Below are positions 1-10,645 of a stretch of DNA of 64,000 nt, in pieces (position 1 is the stretch's first letter; each line of letters opens with the position of its first letter). The DNA is from Mugil cephalus. Lineage: Eukaryota; Chordata; Actinopteri; Mugiliformes; Mugilidae. The notes below the pieces were generated by a model. The model saw only the letters and a program-made list of their open reading frames with translations. It did no database searches and was not told the origin of the DNA. Where the stretch lies: NCBI RefSeq assembly GCF_022458985.1, contig NC_061790.1, forward strand, positions 2,839,001-2,903,000, given 5' to 3'. Both the position numbers and the translations under genes were made by a program.

Positions 1-416
1 TATGAACTGTCTGCAGCTGTAACGACCAACATCATCATCTGTGACCTTCTTTATAACCAGAAAACAGTTTGTTGTAACTCTCAGTCTGTCTGGTTCAGAT
101 TTGATCTGTCCAAGATTAACCAGCTCTACTGATGTACTCTGTGAACGAGTGAATATCCAGGTAGTACTGTCACAGTTCTCCTGTCCATCTATTACATTTT
201 CACAAGACAAAGTGACGTCATGTCCAAGTCTCACAGTGACATATGAATGTTGTCTGGTTGCTGCTGTTGAGACAAAGACAGAAATGTCTGAATGAAGTAA
301 CATTAGTGATATTAATACAGCGATGGAACTGAATGTGTTTTCTATGTATCCTTACCTGGAAACTGAAGCATCAGGATCAGGAATAAAGACATTTGAATCC
401 ATCTGAATTCAACCAT
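1..416 (-). CDS. IgSF receptor gene A, 5' part (leader and V-domain exons), cut by window edge
   Basis: This is the first half of a two-Ig receptor of the same family as the genes at 2985-4633, 6057-9046 and 10646-12923. On the minus strand the leader exon is 416-356 (61 nt, ending in phase 1 at a GTAAGG donor). The V-domain exon starts at 263 after a CTCAACAG acceptor and runs off the left edge. The V exon reads open through the two cysteines of the extra pair (DGQENCDSTTW and TTNCFLVIKK) and the strand-F motif DDDVGRYSC. Compared with its neighbours it has a conservative Ser in the YxC motif (YSC for YTC). The second Ig domain, membrane segment and tail must lie to the left of the window. 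Its upstream flank (417-1250) resembles that of gene B, so the two are recent duplicates. Function is inferred from domain type only: a type I surface receptor, probably on leukocytes. Confidence 0.75.
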
Positions 417-2534
417 TGCTCTTCCCTGTCTCTCACGTCCTCTTCTCTCGTCCTCACGTTGATGAATGACAAAGTCTCTAAAGAGGTTTCTACTTAAAGA
501 TGAAAATAACATGTGACTAATGCGGCTAGTGAGGTCACTTCCTCATAGAGACTTTGTCGGGGTGGAGGTTTTTCTAGTTTATCAGTTTCACAGAAATGGT
601 CCATTATCTTTTACACTTGAGTATCTCTTGCATTTCTGTTTCCTCATTATTGTTTTTTTGGTTTTTCATTTATAATTTTGTTCATATACAGACTGAGCAT
701 CAAAGTCATTAAAACCGGCTATGATCAACTGGAGCTCACAACTCTTCATTAGCTTCTCTCAACAAACTGAGTTATTCTTGAAAATGGAACAACCATCAGA
801 TACGACAAAGAGAAGTTTCACACGGATGGATGACTGTTCATTTCTGTGTCGTTTTACCAAGTCTGAAAGAAAACACGTCTGTCTGAGTTAAAAGAAGGAA
901 ACTTAATAGGCTGACATTAGTAGTTGTGAAGTGTCACTTCCTTAGAGCGACTTTCAGTCTGCGTCTTCTGACCTCTGTTGCTAGTCAACGATGTTAAATT
1001 AGAATGTGTCAGATCTTTGTGTAGATAACCGAATGGTGAAACATAGTTTTTAACGTATCAACGTCCACATTTGTTGTATTCTTAGGACCTTCGTATCCTC
1101 AGTGTTTTACCGTCATGGAAACAGTTTAAAGGTTGTTGATCAGTGACAGAGGTGTGTGAAGATTGTTAGCTGAGATAAGTGCTCTGTTTTTAGCTGGTTA
1201 TTATTAGGCTGATGTTGGAACATCTGAATAACTCCAGTTAACAATCTAGAATGGTGTTTAAAAAAAAGAAGATTAAGATAAAAATACATCTAGCAAAAAC
1301 ACACACATACGCAATTTAAACACCTCCACAAATGGTATCATTATGTGTAACACACTTCCTCAAATGACCACTTAGTTATCCTTTGCTTCCAGCTTTTACT
1401 GCCCGCACTGCATTCAGTGACATTCATTAATAAGGCCACATCTCAAAAAGAAGTTTGTTTTGATCAGGTTAGGGGAAGGGAATGGTAGGCTATGGGACGA
1501 GATGGCAATGGATGTGGATGGAAGGGACGAGAGGAATTAGAGGGGATGTGTGGGGATGGGATGTGGAGGAACTCTAGGGAGGTATGGGGTCCTTCAGTTT
1601 TCTCTTTGGAAAGAGGGACGCCAAGACTGGCGTCAGGGGCAGACATTTGATGGGGCTGTGGGCTGGGGGTAACGATGAGTATGTGGGTTTGATGGTAAGA
1701 AAATACTTCAGCAGGTACTCATTGAACCACACCACACCACACAACCATGTGACTTTCAACAGAGGGATTAGCTTAGCCCTACTACTACTAAAACCACTAG
1801 CCTTACCTTTTTCCATTTCCTACTTAGCCATAGCCACTCACTTGCTCAATCTGCTGCCAGGGTCATGTTGTTTACTGCAACCCTCTGATCTCTACTGTGA
1901 ATGCCCAATGAATCACACAGGAGAGCAATAGTGGATTTTGCCACAAGGCCACGACAACCCACCTCCATCGACCTTCCACTGTCAGCTTCTCCTATCATCT
2001 CTCCATATCTAGAACTCTTGCACTCATTAGCCTCCTCAGCGCTGTCTTACCACGGGACAGTAAGCTCAATAACATACACTACCTTCTCTACTTCCAATCC
2101 CAACAGCAAGTCTGGGAGTGCTAACTATCTGCGCTGGAACAACAGCTGCCCAAGAAGAAATATCAAGGGTTGCTGGGGGAAAGGGATTGGGTTAGGGATG
2201 GGAAGGGAGAGGAAACAGATACGTTGGTAGGAAATGGATTAGACTGGAAAGAAGGAACTCGATGGCTAGCTGTCGCTGAGATGGAGGTGTTTGAATTAAA
2301 AAAAGATGAAGAACCGATGGAATACAAAAGGTACCAGGTTGGACGACGTGGCTCTGCATATGAGTGAAGTCGTGGAGGGTTCACCCATCTTTATCATCAG
2401 TGATTCCACTACTCTATTTATTGTCAGGTTTGTCATAAGATATTTCAGGTGTTTTTTTGTTTTCTTTCCTGTGACGTGGAAGTTGTTGGGTTTGAGAGAG
2501 AGAAGTAAAAAAGCCACACTAGAAAGTCAGTCAT
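417..2534. other. Intergenic: gene A upstream flank and an unassigned stretch
   Basis: Positions 417-1250 are the 5' flank of gene A and resemble the 5' flank of gene B (about 4640-5000), including a CACTTCCTC block and a later stretch around 1180-1225. Positions 1460-2300 are a purine-rich then mixed stretch with several overlapping short reading frames. None of these is convincing as a gene, and I could not assign the stretch to any family. Confidence 0.5.
536..544 (-). promoter_or_regulatory. ETS/PU.1-like box upstream of gene A
   Basis: GAGGAAGTG on the minus strand, about 120 bp upstream of the gene A start codon. The same 9-mer recurs at similar distances upstream of genes B and C, and a variant upstream of D. 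GAGGAAGT is the classic core bound by PU.1 and other ETS factors in myeloid and lymphoid promoters. The role is inferred from motif and conservation only. Confidence 0.4.
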
Positions 2535-2540
2535 CGTGAT

Positions 2541-2550
2541 TTATTTATTT
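2541..2550 (-). terminator. Polyadenylation signal of gene B
   Basis: Overlapping AATAAA hexamers on the minus strand (AAATAAATAA), about 440 bp beyond the gene B stop codon. The equivalent position in genes C and D carries the same signal in a conserved context followed by ATCAC. Confidence 0.6.
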
Positions 2551-2984
2551 AAGTCATTAGTTGGTTAGAGCTTACAAAGAGAAAGATAAAGATAGCATTA
2601 AGAATTCAAGTTCATCACAGTCAAGCACTTCATAATAAATTCAGGTAAGGTCAATTCATCTATCCTGCTAAACATTAGAGGTCTGTTGGGCATAGAGATC
2701 ATGTCTATGTCTCTTGGATGTCAGTATGCAGTTAAACAGTTTACAACAGTAAACGCTATTGTGATTGGTTGAAGCATTGTGTCATCACAACATACATCCT
2801 AAGAGCCACTCAGATTGGCTCAGGTGTTTCCCTAAATGGCTGCTCAGCTCTGTGCCATGCTCTTTGCACCGTCGACCTCTACAACAACCTACAGCCGTCT
2901 GAAATCAGCGTCCACTGAATTGCAAGTACGTTAAGGTTCGGCAATGGACTCGTCTCCGTGGTGAGTTGATGTTGAAGTTGTTGA

Positions 2985-4633
2985 TCAGTGGAGTCTGACT
3001 GAAGCAGGAGGGTCTCCAGAGTTTTCATAGATCACTGAACCTTCACCTTCACCTCCATCATTCTGCACCTGTGGAAAACAACACCACAAACAAACATCAC
3101 AAACACTGGTTTTACTCTGTCAAGATGGACCTGTACAAATGTTTGAATGTTCAGAGTTTAAACTCACAGTGTTTTCTTCCATCTGTGTCTTGTTCTCTGA
3201 AAAGACAAATGAGAGAGTCCACTTTAGCTTCAACAGCCAAACTCCAGGTTCATCAAAAGCTTTTTCTGACTAAAACTTTCATCTGTGAATGTTCTCACCT
3301 TTAGTTTTAATCCACATGTTGACTGTAACAACAGATATTAAGAGTGCTGCTAAACCCACAGACACAATGATGGATCTCAACAAATAAGAACAATGTGTTT
3401 TGGCTTCAGGGTTTTGTTCTGTGGAGAAAATAAGATGCATTCAAGGTGTGATAAATACATGTTGTAGATCTGAACTGTTAAGATCTAAGAACAAAAGAAA
3501 AAGCAGTAAAATGTCATTTGACATTTGCTGTTAATCACATGTAAAAATATAAGATTTGATATTTAAACTCATCTCAAATTACTTTAAAACTTTTTCAGTT
3601 GTTTTCTCACCTGAGGACTGAGGGCTGAAGGTAAACAGCTGAACTTCATTAGTGTAAACATCTGTCACTTTACACTTTAATAACTCATAATTGCTCCGAT
3701 TTAGGTGAGATGATGTAAATGTCACAGGGTCAGAGCAGGAAGGTGGTGATATCTGCATGTCTGATATTTCCTCTTTACCCTCATACAGCCACTCCACTGT
3801 GTATCTACATGCATCATAATCCAACACAGAGCAGAACAAGGTGAGTGTTTTATTGTCCTCATGTTCAGTCACTGGAGAAGATGGAGATATTGAGAGAGAA
3901 AGACAACAAGAGGAAAATTAACTTCATCACTGTGATCAAAATTATTGTCATGTTTCACTATGTTGTTCTAATGACCTGGAAACATTATGACGGAAATACT
4001 TACTGTTAATAATAGACAGATAAACGTAAATATCTTCTCCTTGTTGTCGTCCTGATATGAACTGTCTGCAGGTGTAACGACCAACATCATCATATGTGAC
4101 CTTCTTTATAACCAGAGAACAGTTTGTTGTAACTCTCAGTCTGTCTGGTTTAGATCTGATCTGTCCAAGATTAACCAGCTCTACTGATGCAATTTGTGGT
4201 GAATGCCTGTACAACCAGCTAGTACTGTCGCAGTTCTTCTGTCCATTGATCACATTTCCACAAGACAAAGTGACATCATGTCCAAGTCTCATAGTGACAG
4301 ATGAATACTGTCCAGTTGTTGCTGTTGAGACAAAGACACAAATATGTAAAATGTGCCTTCACTTTAGAGGAGCTGTCATGCCCTCCACTTTTCTTACAGT
4401 CTATGATAGTTAGTGTGAGGATCATTTTAGAGTCAACACAAGTTTGTGTCTCATCTTTGGTTTCCAACAACCTAAACATGTCTGTGTGGATTAAAGGAAG
4501 AACACTGAATGAAGTAACATTAGTGATATTAATGCAGTGATGGAACAGAATGTGTTCTCTATGTATCCTTACCTGGAAACTGAAGCATCAGGATCAGGAA
4601 TAAAGACATTTGAATCCATCTGAATTCAACCAT
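2985..4633 (-). CDS. Two-Ig-domain membrane receptor, gene B (290 aa)
   Basis: Minus-strand exons: leader 4633-4573 (61 nt), V domain 4321-4004 (318), second Ig domain 3871-3611 (261), membrane 3418-3299 (120), cytoplasmic 3196-3168 (29), last exon 3068-2985 (84, stop TGA). Total is 873 nt, or 290 residues, with all phases compatible. The leader (MVEFRWIQMSLF...) is a signal peptide. The V domain has the canonical Cys pair, the DDVGRYTC strand-F motif and an extra Cys pair (NCDSTSW and TNCSLVIKK). The second domain also has an extra Cys pair around its TVEW core. One hydrophobic segment (SIIVSVGLAALLISVVTV) precedes WIKTKG. The short tail ends in SVIYENSGDP...SVRLH, whose Y-E-N fits a Grb2-type YxN SH2 site. 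Unlike D, it has no threonine-rich stalk exon: the intron between Ig and membrane exons is only about 190 bp. B faces gene C head-to-head. Ligand and function are unknown; a surface immune receptor is the best guess. Confidence 0.88.
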
Positions 4634-4758
4634 TGCTCTTCTCTGTCTCTCACGTCCTCTTCTCTCGTCCTCACGTTGATGAATGACACAGTCTCTAAAG
4701 AGGTTTCTACTTAAAAAAATGACTCTAAGTGACTAAGGCGGCTGGGTTTGTGAAGTGT

Positions 4759-4767
4759 CACTTCCTC
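4759..4767 (-). promoter_or_regulatory. ETS/PU.1-like box upstream of gene B
   Basis: GAGGAAGTG on the minus strand about 130 bp upstream of the gene B start codon, matching the boxes upstream of A and C. Confidence 0.4.
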
Positions 4768-5335
4768 AGAGTAACTTTAGTCTGCGTCTGGATGTTAAAA
4801 CGTTAAAATAGAACGTCTCATCTGACACATCGGTTTTAACGTGTCAACGTACACGTTTGATGCATTTTTATAACGTAATTATCCATAGTGTTTTACAGTG
4901 AGGGAAACAGTTGGTTGTTGATTAGTTAGTTGAGGTAAATGTTGTTCTGTTTTTAGCTGCTTATCATTAGACTGATGTTGCAACATCTTTTAGGTTGTTG
5001 CTCATCTGCTGAAGCCAGTGCAACATCCTGTTTGTCACCGTGTGAGGCAAGTGTTTGTTCACCATAGAGAGGGTGGAACAAGGCTCAGATGGGTGGTATG
5101 CACCTTTCACTGTCATTATACTGTACATACAAGGAAACTAAGGTGCACTAGCTGGAATGGTGTTTAAGTACAAATGTAGAAAATATGCACATCTAGGAAA
5201 AAGACCCAGTTCAAACACACACAACACAGCCACGGCAAATAGTATCATCATGTGGAGTGCTGAGCCACTGTGTATGCACATGTCACCATCTTGGTTCTAA
5301 ACTATGTCTTCAGACACTAGGTCTGGGGATTTCTA

Positions 5336-5470
5336 CAGGTAGATTGTTTCTAATTTGCTTTGCTGCCTAACCATAACCCAAACCCTAACCCTAATCATGA
5401 CCCTAACCCTAGCTTTAACACTAACCCTAGCCCTGAATCTCTGAATTGCAACTCAACAATGCATTAATAT
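5336..5470. repeat. Left arm of B/C inverted repeat with CCCTAA hexamers
   Basis: The arm contains degenerate telomere-like CCCTAA units (5366-5432) followed by CTCTGAATTGCAACTC. The reverse complement of 5717-5880 shows the same order of blocks: CCCACTAATTTG-like, CCCTAA repeats, CTCTGAATTGCAACTC. A further copy of this block, in the left-arm orientation, lies at 13540-13750 upstream of gene D. Confidence 0.65.
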
Positions 5471-5716
5471 GACTTCCCACTGCTAAAAATGTCAGGTGTC
5501 ACCCCACTTTTCTTCAACCGATTTCTATTTTAGCATTTTCCCACTCATTCTCTTTTTAGCTCAATCTTTTACTTTTTCTGAATCATTCAACTTCAACTTC
5601 TTCTCCTCTCTTTGTTTGGAAAAGTGTCACTTCCCGTACAGTGGGAAACGGTAAAGTAGAGACGTGGTGAGATGATGCCTGATATTTTCAACATCAGTGA
5701 GAAGTCATGTGAATAG

Positions 5717-5880
5717 AGGCACTATCGAGTTGCAATTCAGAGGTTTAAGGCTAGGGTTGAGGCTAAGTTTAGGGTCAAGGCCAAGTTTAGGGTTAGGGTC
5801 AGGGTTAAGCCTAGGATTAGGGTTACCGTTAGGAATTAGAACAAATTAGTGGGAATCTATATGTAGAAAGTTAAACCCGG
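5717..5880. repeat. Right arm of B/C inverted repeat with TTAGGG hexamers
   Basis: Mirror copy of 5336-5470: GAGTTGCAATTCAGAG is followed by degenerate TTAGGG units (about 5738-5835) and AATTAGTGGGAATC. Together the arms mark the junction of a head-to-head inverted duplication of genes B and C. Confidence 0.65.
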
Positions 5881-5950
5881 AATCTGAAACCACAGTGTAC
5901 AAACACAGTGTTTTAGCAGTGAATGCAGTTCATTTCCTCAAAGTCTCTAT

Positions 5951-5959
5951 GAGGAAGTG
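5951..5959 (+). promoter_or_regulatory. ETS/PU.1-like box upstream of gene C
   Basis: GAGGAAGTG on the plus strand, 98 bp upstream of the gene C start codon, in a block (5940-6056) conserved upstream of genes A, B and D. No obvious TATA box is present in the block. Confidence 0.42.
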
Positions 5960-6056
5960 TCAACACTAAACACATCAGTCACATGTTATATCCATTTTTA
6001 AGTGGAAACCTCTTCAGAGACTGTGTCATTCATCAATGTGAGGACAGAGAAGAGCA

Positions 6057-9046
6057 ATGGTTGAATTCAGATGGATTCAAATGTCTTTATTCGTGATCCT
6101 GATGCTTCAGTTTCCAGGTAAGGATACATAGACTGAACACATTCAGTTCCATCACTGCATTAATATCACTAATGTTACTTCATTCAGTGTTCTTCCTTTA
6201 GCCCACACAGACATGTTTAGGTTGTTGGAAACCAAAGTTGAGGCACAAAGTTGTGTTGACTCTAAATGATCCTCACACTAACTATCATAGACTGTAAGAA
6301 AAGTGGAGGCCATGACAGCTCCTCTAAAGTAAAGGCACATTTTACATATTTGTGTCTATGTCTCAACAGCAACAACTGGACAATATTCATCTGTCACTAT
6401 GAGACTTGGACATGATGTCACTTTGTCTTGTGCAAATGTGACAGATGGACAGAAGAACTGCGACAGTACTAGCTGGATATTCACTCATTCACAAGGAACA
6501 GCAGTAGAGCTGGTTGATCATGGACAGATCAGATCTAAACCAGACAGACTAAGAGTTACAACAAACTGTTCTCTGGTTATAAAGAAGGTCACATATGATG
6601 ATGTTGGTCGTTACACCTGCAGACAGTTCATATCAGGACGACAACAAGGAGAAGACTTTCTGGTTGATTTGTCTGTTATTACCAGTGAGTATTTCCCATC
6701 ATAATGTTTCCAGGTCAAACTGTCTCATTAGAACAACATAGTGAAACATGACAATAATTATGATCACAGTGATGAAGTTGGATTTCCTCTTGTTGTCTTT
6801 CTCTCTCAATATCTCCATCTTCTCCAGTGACTGAACATGAGGACAATGACACACTCACCTTTTTCTGCTCTGTGTTGGATTATCATCCATGTATTCACAC
6901 AGTGGAGTGGCTGTATGAGGGTAAAGAGGAAATATCAGACATGAAGATATCACCACCTTCCTGCTCTGACCCTGTGAAATTTATATCATCTCACCTTAAT
7001 CAGAGCATTTATGAGTTATTGAAGTGTAAAGTGACACATTTTTACACTAAGAAAGTTCAGCTGTTTACCTTCACTCCTCAGTCCTCAGGTGAGAAACAAA
7101 TTATTTTCTATCATCTGTTATTTTAAAGGTAACTCAGAGTATGTTCTCACTGTACTGATGGTTGAAGATTTCTATTGGTTTTGTCCAGGTGAAGCTGCAA
7201 CAAGGTAAAAGCAGGGCATGTCTTTCTCTGTGTTCGTCTCATCTTTTTAATTCATTCTTCTGAATATCAGACTGACTCTTGGCTGCTGGTTTATATTTTC
7301 TCTGACTCAGCCTCACTCTTCTTTCACGTTGTTTCTGCTTCATTCAGCTGGTCAATGCAGTAAGTTATTGTTCCTGCGTCTTTAGTTCTTTAGTGTTGTG
7401 TTCAGTGTTGAGATCATGAGAAGGAAAAAACATTCACAGATTACAGTAGATGATTTTGTGGCCTCAGGGTTGTGGAAATGAAAGATGGCTCTGTAGATAA
7501 AATCAGGTGGAGTGGTGGAGGCCAAGGTGAAGATACCTTCATGTCTGGGTGGAAGGTCCAGCAGTGGAAAAAAGTGAAGGGAGAAATTTTGTAGTCGGTT
7601 GTGGAATAGAAGTAGTGATAGATTGGTCAATAGATGGTTGGTGAGACATAAGCGGATATGAGATGGCCTGACGTTCTTCTGAGATGGCTGGAGGTTAGTT
7701 TCGGTAGACAATGTGTTGAAGTAATCACGCTGCATGGACGTGGCTGTGTGAAAACCCAGAAGTGTTAAGTTTGAAAAGTTCTGCTCTATTGAAATGTCAG
7801 TGGAATTGAATGAGTGTCTCTCAAGAAAACACTTGAGAATGTTAACTATATATACTAGACATGGATGACAAGGAAACCAGCTGCAAAGAAGTGGAAACAA
7901 AGCAAAGGATTTTGAGTGTCACTACATCCTTCTCAGAGAGTCAGAGAAGGATGGTGGAAGTTTCTGGAATATACGACAGCCCTGAAGATCATAACATGAC
8001 AACATTACAGAAAACACGACATTTCAGAAGTCTAGAGAAAGGATTTAGACAGGCCTGTAAAGCTAGCAGATGTAAGATGAGTTCCAGTGCTGTTTGAAGT
8101 TATTTTCACCCATCAGAAATTCTACATTTTCTGATAAAAATGACTTAAAAAACATCAGTGGATTTTCAAAGATGTCCTGACAGTAGATACAGAGAGTCCA
8201 TTTATGTAAATTGTTCTGAAATATCCTACTTTGTTTATTCAAGAAAATTAATGATTTGTACACATCTGTGCATCAATAACATCAACTAAAAGTTTTGAGT
8301 CATTTACCGCAGCTTGGAGGAATTTTAGCCCATTCCTCAGTGAAGGACCACTTCACTTCTGTAGAGATTTCTGAGTGATTCAGATACTTTCATATATTTG
8401 TGATGCAACGGTACTGTAAGCATGAAACACAGAGTGTTATTCACAATGTTATATTTTTAAATGGCAAGGTTCTGTTAAATAAATGTGATTATCAGCAAGT
8501 TTAAAATTACGTCGTACTACTTTTTCTTTTCTTTTTACTTCTTAACAGCTCAGATTAACATGTATCTCTGCATGTATTTATCACACCTTGAATGTATCTT
8601 ATTCTTTCTGCACAGAACAAAACTCTGAAGCCAAAACACATTCACATTCTTCCCATTTGTTGAGATCCATCATTGCGTCTGTGGGTTTAGCAGCACTCTT
8701 AATATCTGTTGTTACAGTCAACATGTGGATTAAAAATAAAGGTGAGGACATTAACAGATGGAAGTTTTAGTCAGAAAAAGCTTTTGATGAACCTGGAGTT
8801 TGGCTGTGGAAGCTAAAGTGGACTCTCTCATTTGTCTTTTCAGGGAACAAGACACAGATGGAAAACACTGTGAGTTTAAACCCTGAACATTCAAACATTT
8901 GTACAGGTCCAACTTGACAGAGTAAAACCAGTGTTTGTGATGTTTGTTTGTGGTGTTGTTTTCCACAGGTGCAGAATGATGGAGGTGAAGGTTCAGTGAT
9001 CTATGAAAACTCTGGAGACCCTTCTGCTATAGTCAGACTCCACTGA
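6057..9046 (+). CDS. Two-Ig-domain membrane receptor, gene C (288 aa)
   Basis: Plus-strand exons: leader 6057-6117 (61 nt), V domain 6370-6684 (315), second Ig domain 6828-7088 (261), membrane 8616-8741 (126), cytoplasmic 8844-8869 (26), last exon 8969-9046 (78, TGA). Total is 867 nt, or 288 residues. Signal peptide 1-20. V domain: canonical C41-C104, extra pair C51-C87, W56, and D98/G100/Y102 before C104. Second domain: C139-C192, extra pair C147-C171, W153. Membrane helix about 230-249. Tail motif is SVIYENSGD with Y275 (YxN). A stalk-like exon remnant at 7189-7204 is only 16 nt against 45 nt in gene D; including it would shift the frame, so I leave it out. The 1.5-kb intron 7089-8615 is enlarged relative to gene B and carries mobile-element-like sequence. 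C lies tail-to-tail with D. Confidence 0.88.
7189..7204 (+). pseudogene. Shortened stalk exon of gene C
   Basis: A 16-nt segment between a good acceptor (TTTTGTCCAG) and donor (GTAAAA). It matches the first 13 and last 3 bases of the 45-nt threonine-rich stalk exons of gene D (11739-11783 and 11227-11271). It therefore seems to have lost 29 nt, and it now breaks phase 1-1 splicing. It is probably skipped. Confidence 0.6.
7205..8600. mobile_element. Probable DNA-transposon-derived insertion in gene C intron
   Basis: This intron is over 1 kb longer than the matching intron of gene B. Around 8310-8345 the phrase CTTGGAGGAATTTTAGCCCATTC resembles, from memory, a common motif of fish Tc1-like element remnants. 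A 78-codon open frame at 7861-8097 has no recognisable product. Element ends could not be placed. Confidence 0.3.
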
Positions 9047-9431
9047 TCAACAACTTCAACATCAACTCACCACAGAGACGAGTCCACTGCTGTTAAACAT
9101 CTTGTCTGAGTCTTGCTTATTTTTGACAATGTGTTTTCATTTTTTGAACCATCCGTAAAAACCTTTTCATCTTCAGTTAGATTAGTATAAACAACTGAAC
9201 TGTATCTCCATACAACAAGAAATATAACTAGAATTATTATATAGAATTATGTGTATCATATTTAAATTGTAGCATTTACCTGTCAGATTAATATTCATTA
9301 ATGTTGCCTCTCAGTGTCTCAGTGTACAGCGTAGAGGAACTGACCTTAACTCAGTTCAGTATGGAGTGTTTGACTTTGATGAGCTTGAATTCTTATTGCG
9401 GTCTGTAACAATTTATCCTTGTGAATGGTTA

Positions 9432-9437
9432 AATAAA
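9432..9437 (+). terminator. Polyadenylation signal of gene C
   Basis: AATAAA in AAATAAATAAATCACTGAG, about 390 bp after the gene C stop. The mirrored sequence ends gene D. Confidence 0.6.
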
Positions 9438-9477
9438 TAAATCACTGAGTCTTGATGACCAGCTGTCTGGTTTTGTA

Positions 9478-9795
9478 GTTCTCTATGTTTCAAACTGAAC
9501 AAGTTCTAAGTGACAGAACCAATGTCTGAAAAGTCTTTTGACAAACCTGACTATCAGTGGTGTTTTGTCCTGGAGGCCAAGGGAAGCCATGTTTCCTCTC
9601 TTTCATCTTCTCTGTACTTGTCGTTAAATAAAAACACTCCTTTTAACAGTTTTCGCAATTCTTGTCTGTTGTGTCACTGTTGTCTCTTCCTTATTTCTCT
9701 TCTCTAATTATTGAGCATCTTATCATGTGTACATCGCCCTCTAAATGTTACCTTGTGAAATAGTGGTGAAATATGATATTGCACAATGTTGTCCT
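9478..9795. repeat. Left arm of C/D tail-to-tail inverted repeat
   Basis: The sequence from ACTGAACAAGTTCTAAGTGA through the TAGTGGTGAAATATGATATT stretch recurs in reverse complement at 10035-10335. The arms lie just beyond the 3' ends of genes C (+) and D (-). The open frames seen on opposite strands in the two arms are translations of this repeat and not genes. Confidence 0.8.
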
Positions 9796-9830
9796 CATGT
9801 GGTAATCTCACATTATTTCATTCAGGGGCT

Positions 9831-9869
<39 letters not shown>

Positions 9870-9884
9870 CGATGATGATGATGA
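9831..9884 (+). repeat. (GAT)n microsatellite in the palindrome centre
   Basis: About 18 GAT units with one interruption. The third copy of this spacer near 14225 has only about two units. Confidence 0.9.
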
Positions 9885-10034
9885 AACTGTGTTTTGATTG
9901 GCTGAGGCCAAGGAGTGGGTGTGGCTGCCCTTGACACAGTCCTGGCCAGTCACAGGTGAACAGTGTCATACAGCAGTCTCACCTGATTGGTTTCATCATT
10001 CTTCTTTTTTTTTTCTCTTCTTGACCTCCCTGAA

Positions 10035-10335
10035 GACAACAATGTGCAATATCATATTTCACCACTATTTCACAAGGTAACATTTAGAGGGCGCTGTTTT
10101 ACACATGATAAGATGCTCAATAATTAGAGAAGAGAAATAAGGAAGAGACAACAGTGACACAACAGACAAGTATTGTGTGTTTTTATTTAACCACAAGTAC
10201 AGAGATGATGAAAGAGAGGAAACATGGCTTTCCTTGGCCTCCAGGAGAAAACGCCACTGATAGTCAGGTTTGTCAAAAGACTTTTCAGACATTGTTTCTG
10301 TCACTTAGAACTTGTTCAGCTTGAGAGAAAGAGAA
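10035..10335. repeat. Right arm of C/D tail-to-tail inverted repeat
   Basis: Reverse-complement partner of 9478-9795, separated from it by a spacer of about 240 bp that contains the (GAT)n tract and TGATTGGCTGA. Confidence 0.8.
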
Positions 10336-10372
10336 CTACAAAACCAGACAGCTGATCATCAGTACTCAGTGA

Positions 10373-10378
10373 TTTATT
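10373..10378 (-). terminator. Polyadenylation signal of gene D
   Basis: AATAAA on the minus strand, about 270 bp past the gene D stop, in the context mirrored at the end of gene C. Confidence 0.6.
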
Positions 10379-10645
10379 TATTTAACCAGTCACAAGGATA
10401 AATCGTTACAGACAGCATTAATATGACAACGATACACATAATTCTTCTCGATTATATTTCTTGTTATATGGAGATACAGTTCAGTGGTTTATACTAATCT
10501 AACTGTAGATGAAAAGGTTTTTACAGCTGGTTCAAAAATTAAAAACACAAAAATAAGAAAGAACCAAATAAGATGAAGATGTGATGAGATGATGTTTAAC
10601 AGCAGTGGACTCGTCTTTGTGGTGAGTTGATGTTGAAGTTGTTGA

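Larger units (their letters stand above)
4634..6056. other. Shared upstream region of divergent genes B and C
   Basis: These 1.4 kb separate the start codons of B (-) and C (+). The two halves are related as an inverted repeat: about 5336-5470 pairs with about 5717-5880, both containing degenerate telomere-like hexamers. The interval contains the proximal promoters of both genes. No coding region is seen. Confidence 0.6.

Noticed and set aside
1901-2230. Possible old mobile-element coding fragment
   Set aside because: Only short frames with no recognisable motif; not enough to name a family. I saw no LTR pair, capsid or envelope signature anywhere in the window.
9510-10304. Two similar ORFs on opposite strands
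   Set aside because: They are the two arms of the C/D inverted repeat downstream of the receptor stop codons; there is no signal peptide, domain or independent promoter.
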